From: Syntrophaceae bacterium UBA5619
Lineage (GTDB): Bacteria; Desulfobacterota; Syntrophia; Syntrophales; UBA5619
Direction of reading: 5' to 3'
DNA length: 61,329 nucleotides
Assembly (NCBI GenBank): GCA_002424545.1
Contig: DIKL01000123.1
Span: 20,547 to 81,875, forward strand
Each line of letters opens with the position of its first letter. The stretch's first letter is position 1. The notes beneath the pieces are model-generated. The model saw only the letters and a list, made by a program, of their open reading frames with translations. It was not told where the DNA came from and did not search any database. A program made the position numbers and the translations under genes. Of this stretch, positions 1 through 7,673 are shown piece by piece.

Positions 1-22
1 TCTCCCCCTGAGCTACGTGCCT
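1..22 (-). tRNA. Partial tRNA gene, 5' end only
   Basis: Read on the minus strand, the window edge shows a 7-nt acceptor strand, then TA, then GCTC and an A/G-rich D loop (TAGCTCAGGGGGAGA), the standard 5' third of a tRNA. The gene runs off the left edge, so the anticodon and identity cannot be read. A promoter lies about 30 bases upstream. Confidence 0.8.
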
Positions 23-50
23 ACGATGCTCCCCATCGGAGAGGGCGCCT

Positions 51-79
51 TACCTAACAAGAAAATACAGTGATGTCAA
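51..79 (-). promoter_or_regulatory. Sigma-70-type promoter of the tRNA
   Basis: On the minus strand TTGACA (79-74) is followed after exactly 17 bases by TAGGTA (56-51). Start of transcription would fall near 44, about 20 bases before the mature tRNA end at 22. The -35 is perfect and the -10 weak. It also serves as the divider from the convergently placed flavin oxidase gene at 140. Confidence 0.6.
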
Positions 80-139
80 GGCAAATATCATTTCAACCGC
101 CTTCGGATTCGACTCAACGTAGGTTTCGACACCGCCGGA

Positions 140-1327
140 TCAGGTCGGGCATTTTGCGAATAAAGCAAACCGGTTGGGACTCAGCGCCGAAACATCCATG
201 AAGGTCCCGCCGTCGACAATCAGGTCGGCCACGATTTTTCCGGTGACCGGGCTCAGCGCAATGCCGTCCCCTTCATGGCCCGCGGCCATGAAATATCCTT
301 CCAGATCATCCACATAGCCGATCAGCGGGAGACCATCGGGGGTGTACGGCCTCAGGCCGCCCATGGTACGGATGATATGGATCGATCCCAATCCGGGGAC
401 CAACCGGACGGCGTTTTTGAGGACCGCCTGAATGCCGTCGTGGGTATTCCGGACATCATAACCGACGAATTCGCGTGTTCCCCCAATGAAGATGTTCCCC
501 TTCTGGGTCTGGCTGAGCGACAGGCCCACGCCGAGCTGCACGGCCTTGCTTTTGGAATCCTTCAGTTTGTCGGCGTTGTATTTGGCGACAATGTAGGAAG
601 CGGACAGAATCTGCTGGGCGATATACGGCGCCACGGGTTCGGTGATCATCAGTTGTCCCCGCCGCGGCCGGATGGGCAGGTCCAACCCGGCCATCTTTCC
701 GAGGATGGGCGCCCAGGCCCCAGCGGCGTTCACCACGACCGGGGCGTATATCGGCCTCCGCGAGGTTTCAATCCCCTGCACGCGCCCGCCGGTGATGATG
801 CAGCCGGTCACCTCCGTCTCCAGAAGAACCCCCACACCCAGCTTTCGCGCGGCTTTTGCAAAGCCGAGGGTGAGTTCAATGGGGTTGACATCGCCGTCCT
901 GGGAACTGTACGTGGAACCCGCCAAGTGTTCCGCCAGGCCACGCTGCCGTTTGGAAGCCTCCTTGCGGTCGATGATCTCGACCTGCAGTCCCGTCTCTTG
1001 CTGACAGGTTACAAAACCCTCCATGACCTTCATCTCTTCGGCTGTTTCGATGAGGATCATGCCGCCCTTGTTGTGGTATTCGATATCGTGCTCCAGCTCA
1101 TTCCGCAAGCCCTTGAAGATTTCGGCGCTGGCCAGAGCCAGCTGCAAATGGATCCCGGCGTTCTTGGACTGCAGGAAGATGCTGGTATCGCAGGAGCCGG
1201 AGGCCCCCGAGGCAAGGTCTTTCTTTTCCACCAGAATGACCTTTTGACCCCTCTTGGCCAATTGATAGGCCACGGAGGTGCCGATGACCCCCCCGCCGAC
1301 CACGATCACATCCGCTTTACCGGTCAT
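140..1327 (-). CDS. FAD-dependent amino acid (DadA/HcnC-like) dehydrogenase subunit
   Basis: A 395-residue DAO-family flavoprotein. The N-terminus has the FAD dinucleotide-binding motif GGGVIG (residues 11-16), followed by an SGSCDTS stretch. The C-terminus has GHEGDGIALSP, which contacts the flavin in this family. Relatives oxidise glycine, sarcosine, proline or D-amino acids to imines. The start codon overlaps the stop of the BFD-type Fe-S gene upstream by ATGA, so the two are translationally coupled. With the four genes before it this makes a heteromeric dehydrogenase of the HcnABC / opine oxidase / D-hydroxyproline dehydrogenase type, in which this subunit would hold the catalytic flavin. 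It is the last gene of the cluster. The actual substrate cannot be read from sequence. Confidence 0.85.
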   Translation of the reverse strand: MTGKADVIVVGGGVIGTSVAYQLAKRGQKVILVEKKDLASGASGSCDTSIFLQSKNAGIHLQLALASAEIFKGLRNELEHDIEYHNKGGMILIETAEEMKVMEGFVTCQQETGLQVEIIDRKEASKRQRGLAEHLAGSTYSSQDGDVNPIELTLGFAKAARKLGVGVLLETEVTGCIITGGRVQGIETSRRPIYAPVVVNAAGAWAPILGKMAGLDLPIRPRRGQLMITEPVAPYIAQQILSASYIVAKYNADKLKDSKSKAVQLGVGLSLSQTQKGNIFIGGTREFVGYDVRNTHDGIQAVLKNAVRLVPGLGSIHIIRTMGGLRPYTPDGLPLIGYVDDLEGYFMAAGHEGDGIALSPVTGKIVADLIVDGGTFMDVSALSPNRFALFAKCPT

Positions 1328-1599
1328 TCCTCATCCCCCTGGGCGATTTCGTCGATCCGGACGGTGCGGACGGGGGGACGGAAAGTCGAGGGCAGGATCT
1401 GCGCCGGGTCCCGGCTGCACGCCAGCATATTGGCGATGAGTCTTCGGCAGGTTCTGCCCTGACAGAGGCCCATGCCCGCATGGGTTCTCTTCTTGACGCC
1501 CGCCAGGGTGATCGCCCCGTCCCGGATGACCTGCTCGATCTCCTCCCGGGTCACCTCCTCGCACCGGCAGATGTAAACCTGCTCGTCCTGCTCGGCCAT
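1324..1599 (-). CDS. BFD-like [2Fe-2S] protein, dehydrogenase subunit
   Basis: A 91-residue protein with the bacterioferritin-associated-ferredoxin-like cysteine pattern: CRC near residue 11 and CQGRTC about 35 residues later. In many relatives this domain is the C-terminal part of the larger flavoprotein subunit; here it is a separate gene, which would carry electrons between the two flavoproteins. I chose the ATG at 1599 because it lies 1 base after the ferredoxin stop and leaves a clean family N-terminus. Upstream in-frame sequence would overlap the ferredoxin gene. Its stop overlaps the next start by ATGA. Confidence 0.82.
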   Translation of the reverse strand: MAEQDEQVYICRCEEVTREEIEQVIRDGAITLAGVKKRTHAGMGLCQGRTCRRLIANMLACSRDPAQILPSTFRPPVRTVRIDEIAQGDEE

Positions 1600-1600
1600 G

Positions 1601-2110
1601 TCAGCGATACTCCTTCCGGCAGATGGTTCTGACCTCCAGACAACAAGCCCGGGGAACCTCCACTGCAACCACGGCCGTGCCGTCGTTGCCCCTGGCATTC
1701 TTCACACTGACGACCAGGCCGTCGGCCACATAATCCCCTTTCCGGTCGCCGCAGGGCACACGATCCCCCTTGCGGGGCAGCGGACAGTATTCGTAGGGAA
1801 ATTCCACCAGAGAGGTCGTCTCGGTGTAGCGGAGATGAACCTTGAAAATCGCCAAACCCGGACACTGGGCGATGCACACCCCGCAACCGGTGCACTTGTC
1901 GCCGTGCAGCACCGGCAGGTTGGTGATCGGCTCTCCTACCGTGATCGCGCCGAATGGGCAGGCCTCCTCGCAGGGATTGCAGGGGATCTCCTGGACGCAC
2001 TCGATGAAGGCCACGGGCCCCTGCTCCAGCCGCTCCGGGCTCGGCACTCCCGGGCTCGCCCGGAGCTCCTCCTCCGAAGGGATGCCCGTGTACCTTACGC
2101 CGCTCTTCAT
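1601..2110 (-). CDS. 4Fe-4S ferredoxin-type subunit of the dehydrogenase
   Basis: A 169-residue iron-sulfur protein. The middle holds two [4Fe-4S] cysteine sets: CNPCEEACP with a further upstream Cys (CVQEIPC), and CTGCGVCIAQCP. A C-terminal part with two more cysteines (CPLP, PCGD) probably forms a small beta domain. The ATG at 2110 overlaps the preceding stop by ATGA, which decides the start over an in-frame codon at 2143. Classical HcnABC-type oxidases lack such a subunit, so this complex probably passes electrons to a low-potential acceptor or ferredoxin pool. That last point is inference. Confidence 0.82.
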   Translation of the reverse strand: MKSGVRYTGIPSEEELRASPGVPSPERLEQGPVAFIECVQEIPCNPCEEACPFGAITVGEPITNLPVLHGDKCTGCGVCIAQCPGLAIFKVHLRYTETTSLVEFPYEYCPLPRKGDRVPCGDRKGDYVADGLVVSVKNARGNDGTAVVAVEVPRACCLEVRTICRKEYR

Positions 2111-3204
2111 GCCACCCCCTTCTGAGACAGGGCGATGAGACATTCTTTTGCTTTCCTGCGGCCCTCGCCGAAAGGCCCGGTTCGCAGGGCGTTCATGCGG
2201 TCCCGGATGACGGTTTTGAGTTCGAGGGCCTTCCGGCCGTCGAGGAGCCCCAGGGCTTCGGCGCAGGCCGTTCCGGCGAGGTGCCCCTCCTCCATGGCCG
2301 TGCTGGCCTCCTCCACGCCCGAGATGTCGCCGGCAACGAAAACGCCCGGCACGGTCGTCTCCATGTTCAGGTCATGCTTCGGCACATGACCCCCGAGACC
2401 GGGGACAAAGGCAAATTCACACCCCATCAACCAGGCAAGCTCCGTCAGCGGGGTCAGCCCCACGGCAATGCACACCGTATCCACCACCAGAATCTTTTCC
2501 GAACCGGCCACGGGTTGCCAGCGGCCGTCCATTTTCATAATTTCCACAGATTCCACCTGATCTTTGCCCATGGCTCGTTTGACCGTATGGGACAGATGGA
2601 TGGGAACGCCCGCCCGCCGGATCTTGGCGGCATGAACGCCATACCCGCCGATCTGCGGCGCCGCTTCGATCAGCGCCGCGACATCGGCGCCCGCCTGCAT
2701 CAACTGATAAGACACAATGAGTCCGACGTTTCCCGAACCGATCATCAATATCCTCTTTCCGGGCAGAACCCGGTGGACATTGATCATGGTCTGCGCGGCG
2801 CCGGCGCCCATGACTCCGGGCAGCGTGCTCCCCGGAAAGGCCAGGGCGTTTTCCGCCGCTCCCGCGGCAATGATGATTTTTTCGGCCTTCAGGCAAACTT
2901 CCTTCCCGTCATGGATATAACCCACGGCTTTGTCGGGGAAGAGGGCGTATACAGGAGAATCGAGGAGTACTTCCACGCCCAGCCTTTCGGTTTCGGCCAG
3001 GAGCTGTTCGCCGATGTGAAAACCGCGCACCCCTGCCCGGTGCTCCCGGGAACCGAAAAATTTGTGGATCTGTTTGAAGAGCTGCCCGCCCGGTTTGGCG
3101 TTTTCGTCGATCACGGTGACGGAGCCCCCAGCGCGTGCCACTTCAATGGCCGCCGCCAGCCCGGCTGGTCCGGCGCCGATCACGGCCACTTGCGTTGTCT
3201 TCAT
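2107..3204 (-). CDS. NAD(P)/FAD-dependent oxidoreductase subunit (HcnB/OoxA-like)
   Basis: A 365-residue two-dinucleotide-fold flavoprotein: GAGPAG at residues 10-15 for FAD, a second nucleotide motif GSGNVG in the middle, and GVFVAGD near the C-terminus as the second FAD contact. Members of this family form the large subunit of hydrogen cyanide synthase, opine oxidases and dye-linked proline dehydrogenases. The C-terminal BFD domain common in relatives is absent and encoded separately downstream. The start at 3204 is fixed by an ATGA overlap with the [2Fe-2S] gene. Its own stop overlaps the ferredoxin gene in the same way. Confidence 0.85.
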   Translation of the reverse strand: MKTTQVAVIGAGPAGLAAAIEVARAGGSVTVIDENAKPGGQLFKQIHKFFGSREHRAGVRGFHIGEQLLAETERLGVEVLLDSPVYALFPDKAVGYIHDGKEVCLKAEKIIIAAGAAENALAFPGSTLPGVMGAGAAQTMINVHRVLPGKRILMIGSGNVGLIVSYQLMQAGADVAALIEAAPQIGGYGVHAAKIRRAGVPIHLSHTVKRAMGKDQVESVEIMKMDGRWQPVAGSEKILVVDTVCIAVGLTPLTELAWLMGCEFAFVPGLGGHVPKHDLNMETTVPGVFVAGDISGVEEASTAMEEGHLAGTACAEALGLLDGRKALELKTVIRDRMNALRTGPFGEGRRKAKECLIALSQKGVA

Positions 3205-3518
3205 GGTTCGTCCGCCCACTTTCCAAGCCCGGCTTGGGTCTCGACGATCATCCCGTCCTTGACGGGGGTCACGCAGGTGCGGACATTCGGTTGGCCGTCC
3301 ACGGTCATCACGCAATCGATACAGCGCCCGATCCCGCAGAAGAGGCCCCGGGGGCTGCCGAAGCGGGGAGTGACCCGGAATTTGCGGATCCCCGCTGCCA
3401 GAAGCGCCGCGGCAATGGGCTCCCCCGTAATGGCGTCCACCCGGTTTCCATCAACGATGATGGCGGCATCCCGCTTCCGACGGTCATCACCCAGGATGGG
3501 ATGTTTTGCGACCCGCAT
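3201..3518 (-). CDS. (2Fe-2S)-binding protein, HcnA-like dehydrogenase subunit
   Basis: A 105-residue ferredoxin-fold protein with the plant-type cluster pattern CGIGRCIDC and a fourth cysteine in VRTCVTP. This is the small subunit arrangement seen in HcnA and in sarcosine oxidase-like complexes. A ribosome binding site AAGGAT lies about 8 bases before the ATG at 3518. It opens the tightly coupled five-gene dehydrogenase unit (each junction overlaps or is 1 base apart) and follows the racemase-family gene by about 80 bases. Confidence 0.82.
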   Translation of the reverse strand: MRVAKHPILGDDRRKRDAAIIVDGNRVDAITGEPIAAALLAAGIRKFRVTPRFGSPRGLFCGIGRCIDCVMTVDGQPNVRTCVTPVKDGMIVETQAGLGKWADEP

Positions 3519-3599
3519 GAAAATATCCTTCCCAAATTGTCCAAACCAATGACGGTTTTCGTCCTTCCCCGTTTCCGCGCAAGAATCAATGACGATCTT

Positions 3600-4391
3600 T
3601 TACGCAGACCGTAGAAACTCCTCCCGTTCCAGGGATTCATGAATATAACGGACCATGGTCACCACATCAAAAACGGGCACGTTCAACACCTGCTGGACCG
3701 CCTTGGCGTAGGGGGGCATGTTCGTGCACTCCAGCACCAGCGCGCCGATGTCCGGATGCAAGAAGGCCATCCGCTCCGCCGCGCGGATCATCTCTTTCCT
3801 GACCTTCTCCGGATCCAGGGACGGTTTCCCTTCGATAAAGGCGGCGGTGAACTCCTCCGCGTCTTCCATGCCCATCACGACGACCGGAATATCTTCGATG
3901 CCGACGCCGGCGAAATGCCGGTTCGTCAGGGACGCTGCGCTGGCCGTCAAAATACCCACCTTCCGCCTCCGGTTGTTGATCATCGCATGCGCTATGGGCA
4001 CCTGCAACAGACTGGAGCTGAATACCGGGATATCCACCGCATCGGCCAGCTCCCGATGGAACATGGCCAGGAAGCCGCAACTGGTGGCAATCGCTTTCAC
4101 TCCCCCGCTTTCCAGGCTCCGGGCTGCATCGAGAAACGGTCCCAGCAATCGGGAATCGGCCTCTTTCACCACCCGTTGCGGCGAAGCGCCCCGAACGATC
4201 TTATAGCGGACCGGAAAGGGAAAGGTGCCGGCGTTCCCGATGTCCCCAAGGATCCTGGGGAAAACCGTGTCCAGCATGATGATCCCGATCTCCTCCCTGC
4301 CGGTCGTTGTTTCCTCCGTCTCTGCCAAGCGATTGCTCCCGTTCGGAAAATGCGCGTTGAAGGAATATCCCCCGCTACATTTGGCCGTCAT
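3600..4391 (-). CDS. Aspartate/glutamate racemase family protein
   Basis: A 263-residue protein with the two-lobed Asp/Glu/hydantoin racemase pattern. An N-terminal GIIMLDT strand leads the fold, and two cysteines are placed as catalytic acid/base: ATSCGF in the first half and LECTNMPP in the second. Such enzymes racemise amino acids without PLP, or isomerise related acids. The ATG at 4391 follows the permease stop by 8 bases. An alternative TTG at 4328 has a better site (GGGAG 7 bases upstream) and matches the family N-terminus more closely, so the start is uncertain. Position between a transporter and an amino acid dehydrogenase suggests it adjusts the stereochemistry of the imported substrate. 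Confidence 0.8.
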   Translation of the reverse strand: MTAKCSGGYSFNAHFPNGSNRLAETEETTTGREEIGIIMLDTVFPRILGDIGNAGTFPFPVRYKIVRGASPQRVVKEADSRLLGPFLDAARSLESGGVKAIATSCGFLAMFHRELADAVDIPVFSSSLLQVPIAHAMINNRRRKVGILTASAASLTNRHFAGVGIEDIPVVVMGMEDAEEFTAAFIEGKPSLDPEKVRKEMIRAAERMAFLHPDIGALVLECTNMPPYAKAVQQVLNVPVFDVVTMVRYIHESLEREEFLRSA

Positions 4392-4399
4392 CTTCGCCG

Positions 4400-6313
4400 T
4401 TATGTACCCAGCGTAATCGCCTGCCTTTTCTCCCGCTTCAGGGCCATGGCCCACCACAGCAGGAACGCCACGGTCACAGCCGCGGCTGCCGCAAGCGTGA
4501 TCGGCTGGCCAACGATTGCCCGTTGGGTACATAGTACGATTCCCCCGGCCGCCAGCACGAACATGAACAGCCGCAGGATCAGGTTGAGATGACGGATAAA
4601 GTAGCCTGTCACCGCGGCGGACAGGAAAACGACGGAAATGATGATCACCAGAAGCAGCGACAAGGTCTCCGCCACACCTCCCTTCAGCAGCAGGGCATGG
4701 TTAAAGACGAAGATGTAGGGGATCGTGAAGGCGACAACGGCCATCTTGAAGGCCTCGAAGCCGGTTTGCAGAGGTTTCGCGCCGGCGATCGAGGCCCCGC
4801 AATAGGCCGGAATGCAGACCGGCGGCGTGACCTCCGCCAGAATGGCAAAGTAGAAGACGAACAGGTGGGCCGCCAGCAGGTTGATGCCCAGGGACACCAG
4901 GGCCGGGCCGCCGATCGTGATGGCCACGATGTAGGCCGGGGTGCAGGGCATGCCCATGCCCAGGATGATCGAAGTGACCATGATCAGCATCATCGCCGGA
5001 AGCAGTTGGCCTCCCGACCAGTTGGTGATCACCGTCGCGATGCCGAGTGCCAGACCGGTATGGGTCACGATGGCCACAATCATCCCTGCGCCCGCGCAGG
5101 CCAACGCGATCATAATCATGTTCTGCCCGGCTGAACGCAATGCCTCAAAAAGCCTCCTGGGCGTCATCGCGGTCTTCTTCTTGAAAAAACTGATCACGAA
5201 GGAGAGTGCGATCGCCGCCATGGCCGACATGAATACCGAGTAGCCGACAACAAGCATGAAAACCAGCCCAACGAGCGGGATCAGAAGATAGGCGTCTCTG
5301 ATGATGACCGAAAGCGGAACCATCATATCCTCTTCCTTCATCCCCGTGAGGTTGTCCTTGACAGCGATGAAGTGCACGCGGATAACGAGGCTGGCATAGT
5401 AGGCCAGTGCCGGCAGCGCGGCGGCAAGGCAGATATCCAGATAAGGGATGTTCGTGATTTCCGACATGACGAACGCGCCGGCCCCCATGATCGGCGGCAT
5501 GTACTGCCCGCCGCTGGAGGCGACCGCCTCCACCGCGCCTGCGAATTGCGGGCGGTAGCCCAGCCGTTTCATCATCGGAATCGTGAAGGTCCCCGTCGCG
5601 TAGACGTTGGCCGCCGCAACGCCGCTGATCGATCCGAAAAAGGCGCTGCTGACGACCGCGACCTTGGCCGGCCCACCCCGGCTCTTGCCGGCCAGCCGGC
5701 ATGCAAGGTCGGTGAAAAACTTTCCGGTCTGCGTTCCCTCCATGATGGAACCGAAAATGACGAAAAGGGCGACAAAGGTGGCTGAGATGCCGGTAATGGA
5801 TCCGTAGATACCTGAATCGGTGAGCATATACTCCATCTCGATGAACTCAGCCAAGGGCAGCGGCTTGCAGTAAAAAACGCCGGACAAGTGCGGCGCGGCA
5901 TAGAGATAGAGAAAAAAACCGCCGATCAGAATGGACATGGCCGGAACCACTGCCCTGCGAATCCCCTCCAGCAGCAGGAGGATGTTCAAGAGACCCAGCG
6001 CCATCTCCAGAGTCGTCAAGGGATCGACGAACTCGAACCGCATGGCAAGCGCGTCGTTGCTGAACATTAGATAGAGGGGGGGAAACAAGGCCAGGAAGGC
6101 CAGAACCCCGTCATAAAGCGGTATTCGATCGGACGGATTTTTCTTGTTCGCCGGAAAGAGGATGAAGGCCATCGGCAACAGGAACAGAAGATGAACCCCG
6201 CGCTGCATTCTGGGCTGCATGATGCCGAAGGTCGCCGTGTAGAGCGCAAAAATCGAAACCACCGTCAGCCAGATGCCTGTTGCCGCCTTTTTCCATCCCG
6301 TAAATGTCCTCAA
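4400..6313 (-). CDS. TRAP transporter permease, fused small and large subunits (TAXI type)
   Basis: A 637-residue inner-membrane protein with about 16 or more hydrophobic segments. The fused 4TM (DctQ-like) and 12TM (DctM-like) architecture is typical of TAXI-TRAP systems. Characteristic stretches include SGISATFVALF, GGPAKVAVVSSAFFGSISG and SGGQYMPPIMGAGAF. It would import a carboxylate or amino acid by Na+ or H+ symport with the binding protein encoded at 6535-7566. It has one long C-terminal extension of extra membrane segments. The gene follows the binding protein after a 221-base gap containing a strong hairpin. Confidence 0.9.
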   Translation of the reverse strand: MRTFTGWKKAATGIWLTVVSIFALYTATFGIMQPRMQRGVHLLFLLPMAFILFPANKKNPSDRIPLYDGVLAFLALFPPLYLMFSNDALAMRFEFVDPLTTLEMALGLLNILLLLEGIRRAVVPAMSILIGGFFLYLYAAPHLSGVFYCKPLPLAEFIEMEYMLTDSGIYGSITGISATFVALFVIFGSIMEGTQTGKFFTDLACRLAGKSRGGPAKVAVVSSAFFGSISGVAAANVYATGTFTIPMMKRLGYRPQFAGAVEAVASSGGQYMPPIMGAGAFVMSEITNIPYLDICLAAALPALAYYASLVIRVHFIAVKDNLTGMKEEDMMVPLSVIIRDAYLLIPLVGLVFMLVVGYSVFMSAMAAIALSFVISFFKKKTAMTPRRLFEALRSAGQNMIMIALACAGAGMIVAIVTHTGLALGIATVITNWSGGQLLPAMMLIMVTSIILGMGMPCTPAYIVAITIGGPALVSLGINLLAAHLFVFYFAILAEVTPPVCIPAYCGASIAGAKPLQTGFEAFKMAVVAFTIPYIFVFNHALLLKGGVAETLSLLLVIIISVVFLSAAVTGYFIRHLNLILRLFMFVLAAGGIVLCTQRAIVGQPITLAAAAAVTVAFLLWWAMALKREKRQAITLGT

Positions 6314-6484
6314 TGAGTCGTCTCCCTTTTTTTACCCAATGCCCTCTCCCCGCGGCCCTCGATTCCTGAAGGATAAAGCGCCGACATCCTCACAAATGAG
6401 GCGCGTAACCTTCACCGTTCCACGACCCTTAACCGTCTTCATCGTTTCAGGCGGAAATCAGGGACGCAATCAAATAGCCCCCTG

Positions 6485-6520
6485 TTGCCGGGGGCCCCAC
6501 CCACAGGGGGCCCCCGGCAA
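6485..6520 (-). terminator. Strong GC-rich hairpin between binding protein and permease genes
   Basis: A perfect 14-bp inverted repeat (6485-6498 and 6507-6520, arm TTGCCGGGGGCCCC) with an 8-base loop lies just after the binding protein stop at 6535. There is no T-run on the minus strand, so it looks more like a 3'-end stabiliser or partial attenuator than a full terminator. It would allow more binding protein than permease. Confidence 0.7.
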
Positions 6521-6534
6521 ACCACTCTTCGACA

Positions 6535-7566
6535 TTATTTCATGTAACCGGCTTCCTTATAAAATCTCGCCGCCCCCGCATGGAGGGGAACCGCGACATG
6601 CATCCAGCCCTTTTCCGGAATGAAGGTCCGGTTGGCATTGTTGATCTTGTGGAGCTCGCCCACATGCTGACAGAGAATTTTGGTGATCGTGTAAACCACA
6701 TCTTCCGGAACCTTCTTGCCGACCAAAAGCTCGCCGGTGCTGACCACCGCCATCACGTCTTCAGCCTGTCCCTTGTAGGTGCCCTTGGGAATGAGTTGAT
6801 GACCCGAATCCCTCCCCAGTGTTCCCAGGTCCTTGGCGAGTTTATCGACACAAGCGTCGGAAACACTCAGAACAACACTGGCACGGCTCACGAACATCTC
6901 CGTTACGGCCGCCGCCGGTATGGCCAGGTGGGTGAAAACGAAATCGACATGCCGATCCTTGTACAGACTGACCATATCGGCATAGACCGCCTGGTGAACC
7001 TTCCCCCCGGCCTTATGAATGGCATCCAGCGATACCCCGTAGAAGGCCAAGATGTTTTCAATCAGAGGTAGGTCAGACGTTCCCTTCATCGGCGCGGCCA
7101 CATTCACCGCCTTGCCGGCCTTGACCATTGCGGCCAGCTCGGCCACCGTCTTCATCCCCTTGTCCTGGGCCGCCACGAAATGAACCGTGTAGGTTCCGAA
7201 GATGCCGCCCACGGCCTGGACGTCCGGGTTGGGCTTCTCAAAGAGAGGCGCCATTCCGCTGTAAGCCATCTTGTCCACAAACGTGATCCCCCATCCCAGA
7301 TCGTCTTTTCCGCTGGAAACCCGGACCGGATTGACCACGCCACCGCCAGGGACAACCTTGATTACGATCTTGGGTTCCTTTTCCGTGATCATTCGGGCGA
7401 TGCCGCCGGCCTGCACGTACCAACCTCCGCCGACCCCGCCGGCAACCCAGGTCATGGTAATCGGCTTTAACGCCTCGGCGGCCGAAACCGTCGCCGGCCC
7501 GATCAGGTTGAACACAGCCAATGCCATCACGAACAAACCAGCAAGAATACTCTTATTCAGCTTCAT
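6535..7566 (-). CDS. TAXI family TRAP transporter solute-binding protein
   Basis: A 343-residue periplasmic protein. Residues 1-30 form a Sec signal peptide (Lys-rich start, hydrophobic core, cleavage near TVSAAEA). The mature part begins TMTWVAGGVGGGWY, the characteristic TAXI start, and contains KVVPGGGVVNP. TAXI proteins bind glutamate or other carboxylates and hand them to the fused permease encoded just downstream. Ligand specificity cannot be read, but the surrounding genes suggest an amino acid or its 2-oxo acid. Confidence 0.9.
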   Translation of the reverse strand: MKLNKSILAGLFVMALAVFNLIGPATVSAAEALKPITMTWVAGGVGGGWYVQAGGIARMITEKEPKIVIKVVPGGGVVNPVRVSSGKDDLGWGITFVDKMAYSGMAPLFEKPNPDVQAVGGIFGTYTVHFVAAQDKGMKTVAELAAMVKAGKAVNVAAPMKGTSDLPLIENILAFYGVSLDAIHKAGGKVHQAVYADMVSLYKDRHVDFVFTHLAIPAAAVTEMFVSRASVVLSVSDACVDKLAKDLGTLGRDSGHQLIPKGTYKGQAEDVMAVVSTGELLVGKKVPEDVVYTITKILCQHVGELHKINNANRTFIPEKGWMHVAVPLHAGAARFYKEAGYMK

Positions 7567-7673
7567 CTTTCCCTCCTCTATTGTGAAATGTATTCTGTTT
7601 CATGCCATCGGGAACGGTGTTCCGGTCGTCGGCATTCGGACCGAATGCCGTTCCCACTGACCGCTTGGGCAAT

